Part shown: one piece after another, positions 1 through 8,429 of the stretch
Layout of the letters: the number at the start of each line of letters is the position of its first letter
Numbering within the stretch: position 1 is the first letter of the stretch
Assembly (NCBI GenBank): GCA_014138095.1
Contig: JACGXE010000010.1
Coordinates: 1-64,000 of the forward strand
Source: Ochrobactrum sp. RH2CCR150
GTDB lineage: Bacteria; Pseudomonadota; Alphaproteobacteria; Rhizobiales; Rhizobiaceae
Direction: 5' to 3'
Length of the DNA stretch: 64,000 nt
The notes under the pieces: model-generated
Told to the model about the DNA's origin: nothing
The model's input: the letters and a program-made list of their open reading frames with translations, nothing else
Database searches by the model: none
Translations under genes and position numbers: made by a program

Positions 1-177
1 AATATGCGAGTAGGTGCGTTCCATGACGGGTTCCTTGCGTGGGATAACTCATTGTTATCGTTTGCAAGTCGCACTTCAAGCTAGAACTCACCCCGACTAC
101 ACTATTGGATCGCGTAATCTATCTTATGGAACTTTGAAAACTAGTAGAACCAAGGGAAGATCGTTCATTCTACGCGA

Positions 178-1353
178 TCAAGCCTCGCCCATTGCAACAA
201 CTTCTGTGCGATTGCGTCCACTGTTCTTGGCTGTGTAAAGCGCCTTATCCGCGCGGATCATGACGTCCTCGAACTTAGCAGGTGCGCTCCGGGTCACAAG
301 ACCGATCGAAACCGTCACTGATATCGACGTATTCTCTATCGCAAACATGCTCTCAGCCACGGCGTTTCGAATATGCTCCGCTGCCAATTCAGCATTGAGA
401 CTGCCTTTCTCACCAAAGATGATGACGAATTCCTCGCCGCCCGTCCGAGCGATAAAGTCGTCCGCTTCCAGCACTGCTTTCAACCTCTGCGCAAGAGTTT
501 GAAGAACAAGATCCCCCGCGAAATGACCATAGGTATCATTGATCGATTTGAACCAATCAATATCCAGAACTGCAACAGCTCGATGCTTGGAAGTTTCGTC
601 GCCGGATTCGATAATCGACGTGCCATAAGCGATCAGTGAGCGCCGGTTGGGCAGATCCGTCAGATAGTCACGAGATGCAGCATTCTGCCAACGGCGCTTC
701 ACCTGATCGGAGCACATGAGCAGGAATGTCGTTGTCCCAATGACAGGCAGTACCGATAAGAAGACTGGCGTGACACTATTCATCCAGTGAGTGTTATCCG
801 CTATCGTAAAGTTCGCCTGTGTATCAAGAGAGACATACAAAACGGCACGGAGAATAGTGGTGAATGCTGCCATCATATAGATGACCGCCATCGCAAAACG
901 GCTACGGGATTGATACTCCGCGGAATGTTCTTTGCTGATCAGTATCGACGTGGAGGCCAGCATGATGCAGGCCCAGAGAACCGATACTATGACCACACGT
1001 GCTTTGATGTCTGGAACAAAGACTATGTAGTAAAGAAATGCGAGCATACCGAAAAGCGGCACCAACAGCACATTTGAGTAGAGCTGTAATCCGTGAAAGC
1101 GTCTTATGGCCAGATGGTACATGCTGAGCGCTATAACGAGCACTATATTTGCTACAATAACCGTGAAATTTTTGGGTAAATAAACCTCGGCCGCGAAAAT
1201 TCCACAGCCGAGCGCAACGAGAAGCGTTGCCCATTGCCAGATGCGGGCAGCCGGGCGCAACGCGGCTGGAAAGTCGGAAAGAATGGCGCTCAAAACACCA
1301 CCGTTCGCAAGAATGATCAGCATGACTGTAATATAGACTGACTTTGCGTCCAT
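178..1353 (-). CDS. Membrane-anchored diguanylate cyclase (GGDEF protein)
   Basis: 391 residues. The N-terminal half (about 1-210) is a run of hydrophobic segments, probably six or seven membrane spans. The C-terminal 170 residues form a GGDEF domain with the metal-binding stretch VLDIDWFKSINDTYGH and the active-site loop RTGGEEF. Such domains join two GTP into cyclic di-GMP, so the protein probably makes this second messenger at the inner membrane in response to an unknown signal. The residues where the RxxD inhibitory site normally sits read EADD, so product inhibition through this site is probably lost. There is no EAL domain. It stands alone, with an AT-rich gap upstream. Enzyme class is clear; the signal sensed is unknown. 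Confidence 0.9.
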   Translation of the reverse strand: MDAKSVYITVMLIILANGGVLSAILSDFPAALRPAARIWQWATLLVALGCGIFAAEVYLPKNFTVIVANIVLVIALSMYHLAIRRFHGLQLYSNVLLVPLFGMLAFLYYIVFVPDIKARVVIVSVLWACIMLASTSILISKEHSAEYQSRSRFAMAVIYMMAAFTTILRAVLYVSLDTQANFTIADNTHWMNSVTPVFLSVLPVIGTTTFLLMCSDQVKRRWQNAASRDYLTDLPNRRSLIAYGTSIIESGDETSKHRAVAVLDIDWFKSINDTYGHFAGDLVLQTLAQRLKAVLEADDFIARTGGEEFVIIFGEKGSLNAELAAEHIRNAVAESMFAIENTSISVTVSIGLVTRSAPAKFEDVMIRADKALYTAKNSGRNRTEVVAMGEA

Positions 1354-1502
1354 GCTCCGCCCCTCTTCGATACTGAAGAAGTCGAAATGCCCCCCAGGTC
1401 GCCAGAATTTTTATGTAAATAAGTTTATAATTTCAAATCAAGTGTCAAATGGCAAGTATTTTTCCGACGATAATAACAACTATAATCAATAGTAATATCG
1501 TA

Positions 1503-1538
1503 TGCTGAACAGTCAAGCTTTAGCTGTTCAGCATTTTT
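1503..1538 (+). terminator. Hairpin with T-run at the left edge of repeat copy 1
   Basis: TGCTGAACAG and CTGTTCAGCA form a perfect 10-bp stem, followed by five T on the plus strand. No plus-strand gene lies upstream in the window, and the hairpin contains the stop of the minus-strand gene that ends at 1520, so its role is uncertain. It sits at the point where similarity to the second repeat copy begins. Confidence 0.45.
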
Positions 1539-2062
1539 CGCATGCGTTTATTTTCTATGCTGAGCTTCTCGGCTAGCTGCCGCTTTAGCGCGACATTCTC
1601 CGCTTCTAGCGCAGCCAGTTCATCCAGAATGTCAGCTGTGGCCTTGGGCGCTGGCTTGACCTTCACCGGCTTGTCAGCAAGTGACTTTAAACGACGGGGG
1701 ACGTTAAGCTTTTTCCTTGTGCGGACAGGAGAAGTCGCCGCTTTGGCAGCGACGGGATTTTGGGTCTCCTGCGGAGCAACTTCTGCTTCAGCGGCGATGA
1801 TTTCCGGCGCGTCTGCAACAACGATCTTCGGCTCAACAACGGCTTCCACCTGAAGCGATGGCTCGTGGGTTGTCGTTACAGGCTCACTGCTGGTTGCGGA
1901 AATCGCGGGCTGTGTTGGTTCGACAGGTGCCGGTGCCTTGGTGTCCTCTTCCACTGCACGTGCAATCGATTTCAGATCGAGATTGCCCCAAAGCGAATTG
2001 CCGCCCTTACGTGCACGTCGGTTCTTATATTCAACGACAACATTGCGGATTGGATTCTTCAT
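1520..2062 (-). CDS. Coiled-coil protein divergent from SyrB (copy 1)
   Basis: 180 residues, function not known. A basic conserved N-terminus (about 1-40, starting MKNPIRNVVVEYKNRRARKG) is followed by a Pro/Ala/Glu-rich low-complexity middle (about 40-145). The C-terminal helix (LAALEAENVALKRQLAEKL) has leucine-zipper heptads and closely resembles the C-terminus of the divergent SyrB-like protein, suggesting the two could pair. The other copy (52464-53027) is 187 residues; here the last residues differ (ending MLNS) because the repeat stops inside the gene. Related rhizobial proteins are, from memory, usually hypothetical or regulator-like. It shares a 246-bp divergent promoter region with the gene at 2309. 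Confidence 0.75.
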   Translation of the reverse strand: MKNPIRNVVVEYKNRRARKGGNSLWGNLDLKSIARAVEEDTKAPAPVEPTQPAISATSSEPVTTTHEPSLQVEAVVEPKIVVADAPEIIAAEAEVAPQETQNPVAAKAATSPVRTRKKLNVPRRLKSLADKPVKVKPAPKATADILDELAALEAENVALKRQLAEKLSIENKRMRKMLNS

Positions 2063-2308
2063 CCGAAAATAGCTTTCTCAATCAATTTCCATGGAGGTGC
2101 CCCGACAGGTACTACGCTCTACCTATAGATTCCATCCTCGGTTTTCAACAAACAATCGAGACATATAATAGATCAGCTCACCATGCTCATTTGAGGGCAT
2201 CTCTTCACAAAGTGTCAAAGTAATGGCACTTATAGTTGCATTAAGCATTGTCCCATATATTCGGCGACCGGAAAGCTTACCCGAGTATCAATCCAGGAGA
2301 ACCTGAAC

Positions 2309-2833
2309 ATGGCTGATGAAACCATTGTAGAAGCAAACCAGACCGCTGCAGCTGAGCCAGCAAGCGCCAAGCCGAAAACCCGCGCACCGCGCAAGAAGGC
2401 TGAGCCCAAAGCTGCTGCCGCAAAGCCAGCTGCAAAGACAGCCAAGGCCCCTAAAGCTGCAAAGGCTGCTCCCAAGGCCGTCAAGGCGAGCGCAGCAGCT
2501 GTTGCTGCTCCGGCTGGTCGTCAGGTAAAGCGATATACGCCTGCAGAACGTGCTTCCATTCTTGCATCTGTCGAGAAGGCCACCAAGGGCGGCAAGACCA
2601 CATTGAAGGCTGCACTGCAGCAGGCTGAAGTCAGCGAACAGACCTATTACAACTGGAAGAACGCTGCTGGAAAGACCGCAGCACCGGCAGCTGCCGCAAA
2701 GGCATCTTCGACGAGCGACGATCTGAAGGCGCTTGTGGCACTGGAAGCCGAAAACATCAAGCTGCGCAAGGAACTGGCTGCGAAGCTTCGTTCGGAAAAT
2801 ACTGAACTGCGCAAGCGTCTCGGCAAGGCATAA
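2309..2833 (+). CDS. syrB: SyrB-like transcriptional regulator (copy 1)
   Basis: 174 residues. An Ala/Lys/Pro-rich, histone-H1-like N-terminal half (about 1-75) is followed by a helix-turn-helix region (YTPAERASILASVEKATKGG through SEQTYYNWKN) that resembles the OrfA DNA-binding part of IS3-type transposases. A leucine-zipper-like tail follows (LEAENIKLRKELAAKL). SyrB of Sinorhizobium is described as a regulator of symbiotic genes; here the target is unknown. A good ribosome binding site (AGGAGAACCTGAAC) precedes the ATG, and a strong terminator follows at 2870. The copy at 53274 differs at only four residues, all in the H1-like part. The family name is fairly sure, the function inferred. Confidence 0.8.
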   Translation: MADETIVEANQTAAAEPASAKPKTRAPRKKAEPKAAAAKPAAKTAKAPKAAKAAPKAVKASAAAVAAPAGRQVKRYTPAERASILASVEKATKGGKTTLKAALQQAEVSEQTYYNWKNAAGKTAAPAAAAKASSTSDDLKALVALEAENIKLRKELAAKLRSENTELRKRLGKA

Positions 2834-2869
2834 CAAGCAGCATTCAAAACGCTGAACCAAAAGACGCCA

Positions 2870-2904
2870 AACAGGTGCCCAGCTAAAAGCCGGGCACCTG
2901 TTTT
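2870..2904 (+). terminator. Rho-independent terminator of syrB copy 1
   Basis: ACAGGTGCCC pairs with GGGCACCTGT, with GCT/AGC extending the stem inside, followed by four T. The same structure ends the second copy at 53835-53869, and each copy has a different mismatch at one inner stem position. Confidence 0.85.
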
Positions 2905-3047
2905 GCATTTGCGGCCCCAGCGTCGTCGATAGAGCCAATGAAATGGATTGGATATGGCGATGTATTTGATGCGGGCATTGTCATTACATAATCGACGCTT
3001 AGACCGCGTTACTCATATCGAGGTTTAACGTAACACCGGAAGCCTTA

Positions 3048-4826
3048 TCAGCCTTCTCTGTAGAGCTGGGGAAACAGACACTCAACGAATTTAGCTGCTG
3101 TCGGCCTTGGCTCATGATTGGCAAGGCCGGGTCGTTCATTGGCCTCAACAAAGATGTACTCTGGTTTGTCCGGCTGTTTGATCATGAAATCTATACCGAC
3201 CACTGGGATATTGATTGCGCGCGCGGCGCGACAGGCGGCGTCAACAAGTTTGGGGTCAACGATCGACGTCACGTCATGGATAGTTCCACCCGTATGCAAA
3301 TTAGCCGCTTTACGCACGGTTATCTCATGGCCATCTTCTAGTACGCTATCGAGGGACAATTTTTGTTCCTGAAGGCATCGTTTCGCTTCCGCATCAATAG
3401 GGATGCGACTTTCCCCACCAGTCGCAGCGGAGCGCCTTCGCGATTGGATTTCGATGAGCTTTCGCACCGTTGCTTTTCCATCACCCATCACACGCGGAGG
3501 GCGCCGCACTGCCGCGGCGACAAGCTCATAGTTGATGATGACCAGGCGCAAATCCTCACCCTCAAAACATGCCTCCAGTAACACACGATCACAAACAGTG
3601 CGGGCTTGTTTGATCGCTGTCTGAAGGTGTTTCATGTCGGATATTCCAACGGAAATTCCGCGCCCCTGCTCTCCTCGCGCCGGTTTGACGACAAGTTTCC
3701 CATGCTGGCGTAAGAATGCCTCAAGCACTTCAGTACTTTCGTCTGCGGAAATCTGCGCGGGAACAACCAGTCCCGCTTTTTCGACGACGCGTCTGGTTAC
3801 GGCTTTGTCGTCGCAGATCGACATCGCAACGCCGGATGTCATCTCGGACAAGCTTTCGCGACAATGAACTGAACGCCCTCCATAAGAGAGACGAAAGAAC
3901 CCACCCTCTGCATCCGTTACATCGACCTGCACGCCCCGGCGCATTGCCTCGTCCACGATAATCCGTGCATAGGGATTAAGTGCTTCAACAGCTTCGAGAC
4001 GGGATGCGAAAAACTTTTCATTAATTGCGTTTTTGCATTTAACCGCAAAGAGCGGAACGCGATTGAAACCGAGTTTCTCATAGAGACGAATTGCGTTTTC
4101 ATTATTGTGCAGCACTGACAAATCAACATGACGCAGGCCGCGAGCCTGAAAATGTTCGGCAAGCATGCGCACCAGCTTTTCGCCGATGCCGGGCTGGCGT
4201 GCCTGAGGGTGAACCGCAAGGCACCAAAGCGACGCTCCCCGATCTGGATCATCGAACAGGCGCTGATGGTCAATACCGGTCACTGTGCCAACAATCTCGC
4301 CAGTGACATCGTCCTGAGCGACAAAATAGGTGACTGCACGATTGACGCGCTCTGCAGAAAAGAAGTCTTCACGAAGCTGAACCATGCCGCACGCGGCATA
4401 AACACCATTGATGCCGTCCGCATCAATTTCTGAAATAGCGCGGCGAATGGTGATGCCGCGTGTGCGGCGTCCACCGGCCCGGTAAGTTGAGAGTTCCAGA
4501 CGATATGTATGCGACGGATCAAGGAATATTTCGTGAGGTGCAAGCGACAGCAGTACGTGTGGGTCGCTGACATAGAATAAAATATCTCTGCTCGCTGGCG
4601 CCTCCGCTCGCATTGCGTCGACAATGGACTGATTGCTGTCGAATGTCTGGGCAAACAACAGTCGCCCCCAACCGCAATCGAGGGTGACATTGTGTTGTCT
4701 ATTATCGGCTTCCACCTTGTTGCCGCCATGCGAATGTTCCTGGTAAAATCCAGCATTTTCAGGCGTGCGCAAGCGTGTCAGACGATGTGAAAGAGCCTTG
4801 CCGCCCCTGGCTTTCTGCCGGGTCAT
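3048..4826 (-). CDS. ngg: N-acetylglutaminylglutamine synthetase (GNAT plus ATP-grasp)
   Basis: 592 residues from the ATG at 4826, which has AGGA six bases upstream; an in-frame ATG at 4850 touches the asnO stop and is the alternative. A GNAT acetyltransferase domain lies about residues 115-280 (LWCLAVHPQARQPGIGEKL, then NENAIRLYEKLGF). A C-terminal ATP-grasp ligase follows (about 300-590, with GKLVVKPARGEQGRGISVG and IFVEANERPGLANHE). This fused architecture is typical of the enzyme that acetylates glutamine and joins it to a second glutamine, making the precursor of the osmolyte NAGGN in Sinorhizobium and Pseudomonas. It follows asnO directly in one transcription unit. Function is inferred from architecture and gene pairing. 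Confidence 0.9.
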   Translation of the reverse strand: MTRQKARGGKALSHRLTRLRTPENAGFYQEHSHGGNKVEADNRQHNVTLDCGWGRLLFAQTFDSNQSIVDAMRAEAPASRDILFYVSDPHVLLSLAPHEIFLDPSHTYRLELSTYRAGGRRTRGITIRRAISEIDADGINGVYAACGMVQLREDFFSAERVNRAVTYFVAQDDVTGEIVGTVTGIDHQRLFDDPDRGASLWCLAVHPQARQPGIGEKLVRMLAEHFQARGLRHVDLSVLHNNENAIRLYEKLGFNRVPLFAVKCKNAINEKFFASRLEAVEALNPYARIIVDEAMRRGVQVDVTDAEGGFFRLSYGGRSVHCRESLSEMTSGVAMSICDDKAVTRRVVEKAGLVVPAQISADESTEVLEAFLRQHGKLVVKPARGEQGRGISVGISDMKHLQTAIKQARTVCDRVLLEACFEGEDLRLVIINYELVAAAVRRPPRVMGDGKATVRKLIEIQSRRRSAATGGESRIPIDAEAKRCLQEQKLSLDSVLEDGHEITVRKAANLHTGGTIHDVTSIVDPKLVDAACRAARAINIPVVGIDFMIKQPDKPEYIFVEANERPGLANHEPRPTAAKFVECLFPQLYREG

Positions 4827-4850
4827 ATGTTCCTCACCATGATTTCGCAT

Positions 4851-6626
4851 TTATGCCTCCTGTGTCTGGAGCCACATTTCCAGCAGTCCGGCCTGCCACA
4901 GTTCCGAGCCACGCAGCGGTGTGATGTGGTCTGATGGTTTGGCAAACAGACGCTCAAGATAGTCACGCTGGAAAAGCCCACGCTCACGTGCTTTCTGAGA
5001 TGAAAGCGCATCCCGTAGCATGTCGAGATAAGGGCCAGCGATGTATTTTAGCTGCGGTACCGGGAAATAACCCTTCTTGCGGTCGATGACTTCGCTTGGA
5101 ATGACTTTTCGCGCTACGTCCTTGAGGATGCCTTTACCGCCATCGCGCAGCTTTTCCTCCGGCGGAATACGCGCTGCCAGTTCAACCAGTTCGTGGTCGA
5201 GGAAAGGAACGCGCGCTTCCAGCCCCCATGCCATCGTCATATTATCGACGCGCTTGACCGGGTCGTCCACGAGCATGACATTGGTATCAAGCCTGAGTGC
5301 ACGATCAACGGGCGTATCGGCACCGTCTTCTAGCAACTTCTCTTCGAGAAGTTCCTGACTGTAATCTCGCTCGGGCATCCATTCCGGAGACAGTTGCGTT
5401 GCAAGCACGGCATGCGTGCGGTCGCGAAAGCCCTTGGCATAGTCGCTAACAACATCGTTGGAATCCACAAGCGGCGGATACCAGTGGTAGCCACCAAACA
5501 CCTCGTCAGCACCCTGACCGGACTGGACCACCTTGATATGTTTCGACACCTCTTTAGACAGAAGGTAAAAGCCGACATTGTCATAAGAGACCATCGGTTC
5601 CGACATGGCGGCAATGGTTCCGGGCAAAGCGTCCATAAGATCCGCCGACGGAACGAAGATTTTATGATGATCTGTTCCGAAGTGCTTGGCTATCAGGTCC
5701 GAATAGACGAATTCGTCGCCTTTCTCACCATTGGCTTCTTCGAAACCGACAGAAAAGCTCATAAGACCAGTCTGGCCTGCTTCCGCTAGCAAGCCTACGA
5801 TGAGGCTGGAATCCACACCGCCGGAAAGAAGAACGCCGACCGGAACGTCTGAAATCATGCGCCTTTTGACTGCCAAGCGGAGCATGTCCAGCAGCTGTTC
5901 CTGCCACTCCTCGCTGCTGAGCGCGTTGTCCCCCGGAAGTCGGCGATACGGCGCCTGCCAATAGATGCGATCCTTGAAACTGCCATTGGCCTCATAAATA
6001 CGCATCGTTGCGGGCGGAAGCTTGCGTACGCCTTCATAGATCGTTCGCGGCGGCGGAACGACAGCGTGAAAGCTCATGTAATTATGGAGGGCAGCACGGT
6101 CAATTGATGTATCAACACCACCCGCCTTCACCAGTGCAGGCAAAGAAGATGCAAAGCGCAATGCGCCATTGACCTCGGCGAGATAGAGCGGCTTTATCCC
6201 GAAACGATCTCGCGCAAGAATGATCCGCCCAGTATCGCGTTCGTGAATTGCGAAAGCAAACATTCCTAGAAACCGCGAGATGCAATTTTCTCCCCACGCA
6301 TGCCAAGCTTTCAGGATCACCTCGGTGTCTCCATCGGAGAAGAAGTGGTAACCCTTCGCTTCAAGCTCCGCGCGTAACTCGCGAAAATTGTAGATACATC
6401 CATTGAATACCAATGTCAGACCGAGATCTGCATCGATCATTGGCTGTTGAGATTTTTCGGAAAGATCGAGAATTCTCAGTCTTCTGTGACCGAAGCCGAT
6501 ATTGCCCCGGATGACGATACCAGATGCGTCTGGCCCTCTGGGGCTCAAGACATCTGCCATTTTCGAGACTGCCGAAACCGATGGCGTACCGCCATCGAAC
6601 CTGACTTCTCCGCAAATTCCACACAT
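4851..6626 (-). CDS. asnO: NAGGN amidotransferase, asparagine-synthase-like
   Basis: 591 residues when started at the ATG giving MCGICGEVRF. An upstream in-frame ATG would add 41 residues but would bury the catalytic Cys2, which must be N-terminal in class II glutamine amidotransferases. The glutaminase domain (about 1-220; GPDASG, FNGCIYNF) precedes the asparagine-synthase ATP pyrophosphatase domain (LLSGGVDSSLIVGLLAEAG; GQGADEVFGGYHWY). In the NAGGN pathway this enzyme amidates the dipeptide made by Ngg. A 212-bp gap upstream separates it from the GntR gene and probably holds the osmotically controlled promoter. ngg follows immediately. The pairing makes the assignment strong. Confidence 0.9.
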   Translation of the reverse strand: MCGICGEVRFDGGTPSVSAVSKMADVLSPRGPDASGIVIRGNIGFGHRRLRILDLSEKSQQPMIDADLGLTLVFNGCIYNFRELRAELEAKGYHFFSDGDTEVILKAWHAWGENCISRFLGMFAFAIHERDTGRIILARDRFGIKPLYLAEVNGALRFASSLPALVKAGGVDTSIDRAALHNYMSFHAVVPPPRTIYEGVRKLPPATMRIYEANGSFKDRIYWQAPYRRLPGDNALSSEEWQEQLLDMLRLAVKRRMISDVPVGVLLSGGVDSSLIVGLLAEAGQTGLMSFSVGFEEANGEKGDEFVYSDLIAKHFGTDHHKIFVPSADLMDALPGTIAAMSEPMVSYDNVGFYLLSKEVSKHIKVVQSGQGADEVFGGYHWYPPLVDSNDVVSDYAKGFRDRTHAVLATQLSPEWMPERDYSQELLEEKLLEDGADTPVDRALRLDTNVMLVDDPVKRVDNMTMAWGLEARVPFLDHELVELAARIPPEEKLRDGGKGILKDVARKVIPSEVIDRKKGYFPVPQLKYIAGPYLDMLRDALSSQKARERGLFQRDYLERLFAKPSDHITPLRGSELWQAGLLEMWLQTQEA

Positions 6627-6838
6627 AAAAAGGGTCGAAACCTCCATTGTCATAATGGGAGCGTGTCCTGTGACGGTTGATCCGCCATACCCGCTCCGTC
6701 TCTTTGCATTGCTGAAAACTGTTTCACACTTTTCCAGCAACGCTATCACGAATGGGGCCGTCGCTTATGTTCTGGCGGCGGCCCTCATAGTTGCAAATGC
6801 AAGAGCGCCGGGATGGTTCCCATTTTTATCGACTTTTC

Positions 6839-7624
6839 CTACCCCGCAATAGCGACAGTCCCGGCTTTAGAAAGCATATAGTCTTCCGCTGCCGCCATGT
6901 GTTCATAAGTGATGCGCCGGGCATCCTCAGCCCTGTTTTCCGTAAGAGCGGCAAGCAGGCGATGCTGGAAAACAAGACCAGCTTCGCGGGAAGCAGGCGT
7001 TGGATCTGCATAGATTGCGCGCGCAACAGGCAGGCTGCGCAAAAGGTGGTGCGTCAGCCCACAAACGAAACCTAGCAGCCTGTCAGGACATTGTTGCGCC
7101 AGCAGCGAATGGAAATCCAGCTCCGCCACGCGTTGCTGATATTGATCTTCCAGATCAAGCGGAGGGCGGTCATAGATACGCATCGTGTTTTCAAGCTTGA
7201 TGACATCGCCTTGTGTGAGTTTGCCTGAAAGCAATGCAGCAATTTCCGGTTCCAGCAATTTCCGTATCGCGTAGATTTCGCTCAAGCCTGGCTGGTCAAA
7301 GAAGAAAAAACTGCCCAGCATTTCCATGGCATGTCGCGCCGATGGCTCAGCCACAAATGCGCCGCCACCCGGTCCGCTTCGTGTGTAGATAAGCCCTTGC
7401 GTTTCAAGCGCTTTCATCGCCTCACGAACAGTCCCCTTGGCGGCCTTGAACCGATCGATCAATTCCTTTTCCTGAGGTAACCGATCTCCGGGTTCCAGTG
7501 TTTTCACTCGTATGAAATCTTTGATGCGGTCGGCAATTTCCTCCGGTCTGCGCTTGGCTTTTGTTGCACCCGGGCGCGCTCGTGCGCCTGTTACGCCGCC
7601 ATTTTGAAGGCCCGTTTTGACCAT
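6839..7624 (-). CDS. GntR/FadR-family regulator (FCD type)
   Basis: 261 residues from the ATG at 7624 (MVKTGLQNGG), seven bases after the stop of the ABC ATPase and preceded by AGGAAAGAG. A longer reading from 7729 would overlap the transporter gene and is unlikely. A basic N-terminal extension precedes a winged helix-turn-helix (about 25-95; LPQEKELIDRFKAAKGTVREA) and an all-helical FCD effector domain (about 115-250). It is the last gene of the peptide-transport operon and lies just upstream of asnO-ngg, so it may control either unit or both. The effector could be a peptide, NAGGN or a breakdown product; none of this is shown by the sequence. Confidence 0.85.
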   Translation of the reverse strand: MVKTGLQNGGVTGARARPGATKAKRRPEEIADRIKDFIRVKTLEPGDRLPQEKELIDRFKAAKGTVREAMKALETQGLIYTRSGPGGGAFVAEPSARHAMEMLGSFFFFDQPGLSEIYAIRKLLEPEIAALLSGKLTQGDVIKLENTMRIYDRPPLDLEDQYQQRVAELDFHSLLAQQCPDRLLGFVCGLTHHLLRSLPVARAIYADPTPASREAGLVFQHRLLAALTENRAEDARRITYEHMAAAEDYMLSKAGTVAIAG

Positions 7625-7631
7625 GCCGCTT

Positions 7632-8429
7632 CTACTCTTTCCTGATGCGTGGTGCGCTTTCCAGCAATTGTCGCGTATAGGCGTGTTTCGGATGACCGAA
7701 AAGCTCTCTCGCTTCAGCTTCCTCGACAATTTCCCCGAAATACATCACTGCTACACGATCTGAAATCGCTTCCACGACCGCCAGATCGTGACTTATGAAA
7801 AGATAGGATAGATTAAATTCGCGCTTGAGCTCTTCCAGAAGCAATAGAACCTGAGCTTGTACCGAAACATCAAGAGCGCTCACGGGCTCATCCAGTACAA
7901 TGATCTCGGCTTCCGCTGCGAGCGTTCGCGCAATCGCAATGCGCTGCGCCTGCCCGCCCGAGAACTCATGCGGATAGCGATCCAGCGTGTCTCTGGGCAT
8001 TTGTACCGCATCGAGCAACTGCGCCATTTTCTGTGCACGCTGCGCAGCATCAAGTTTGCCTAGAAGATTAAGTGGAACGTCCAGAATTTGCTTGATCGTC
8101 TTGCGCGGGTTCAGTGAAGCGACAGGGTCCTGAAAAACATATTGAATGACCTTGCCAAATGCGCGAGCACCCGATTTGCGCAGATCGGTTGCATCGCGGT
8201 CCGCGATTGTCATGGTCCCGCTTGTCGGTTCGGCCAGTCCCACAAACATCCGTGCAAGCGTGCTTTTACCCGATCCGCTTTCCCCGACCACGGCAAGTGT
8301 CTCCCCCCGCCGCAGATCAAGCGACACATTTTTGACCGCATCGACCTGATGGCGTTTTCGACCGAAAAGAGTTCGCCCACCACCAAATGTCTTGGTAAGC
8401 TCATGTGCACTGATCGCAATTTCACTCAT
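7632..8429 (-). CDS. Peptide ABC transporter ATPase (DppF/OppF type)
   Basis: 265 residues. It has Walker A ([10 protein letters not shown]), the signature FSGGQAQRIAIARTLA, Walker B (IIVLDEP) and the switch histidine (LFISHDLAVV). The C-terminal HPKHAYTRQLLESAP is the oligopeptide-binding ATPase tail typical of Opp/Dpp proteins. It overlaps the upstream permease-ATPase fusion gene by four bases (ATGA), so translation is coupled. With the ATPase half of that fusion it would form the usual heterodimeric nucleotide-binding pair. The substrate is probably a di- or oligopeptide; the NAGGN context makes that dipeptide or related compounds attractive candidates, which is inference. Confidence 0.92.
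   Translation of the reverse strand: MSEIAISAHELTKTFGGGRTLFGRKRHQVDAVKNVSLDLRRGETLAVVGESGSGKSTLARMFVGLAEPTSGTMTIADRDATDLRKSGARAFGKVIQYVFQDPVASLNPRKTIKQILDVPLNLLGKLDAAQRAQKMAQLLDAVQMPRDTLDRYPHEFSGGQAQRIAIARTLAAEAEIIVLDEPVSALDVSVQAQVLLLLEELKREFNLSYLFISHDLAVVEAISDRVAVMYFGEIVEEAEARELFGHPKHAYTRQLLESAPRIRKE

Larger units (their letters stand above)
1531..2904. repeat. Long direct repeat, copy 1 (1374 bp)
   Basis: Matches 52496-53869 in the same orientation, with no insertion or deletion and about 35 substitutions by eye (roughly 97% identity). It carries two divergent genes and their shared promoter region. Positions 1810-2406 differ from copy 2 at only one base, so the intergenic region and both N-termini are the best-conserved part. 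The right edge falls at the T-run of a terminator. No target-site duplication or transposase was seen. Confidence 0.95.

Noticed and set aside
14-238. 74-codon open frame at the window start
   Set aside because: No ribosome binding site or motif, and it overlaps the GGDEF stop; positions 1-177 show nothing I can support.
2288-2938. Cys/Leu-rich open frame antisense to syrB, also present in copy 2 (53253-53825)
   Set aside because: Present in both copies only because the DNA is repeated; the Ala/Lys-rich syrB codons read backwards give this composition.
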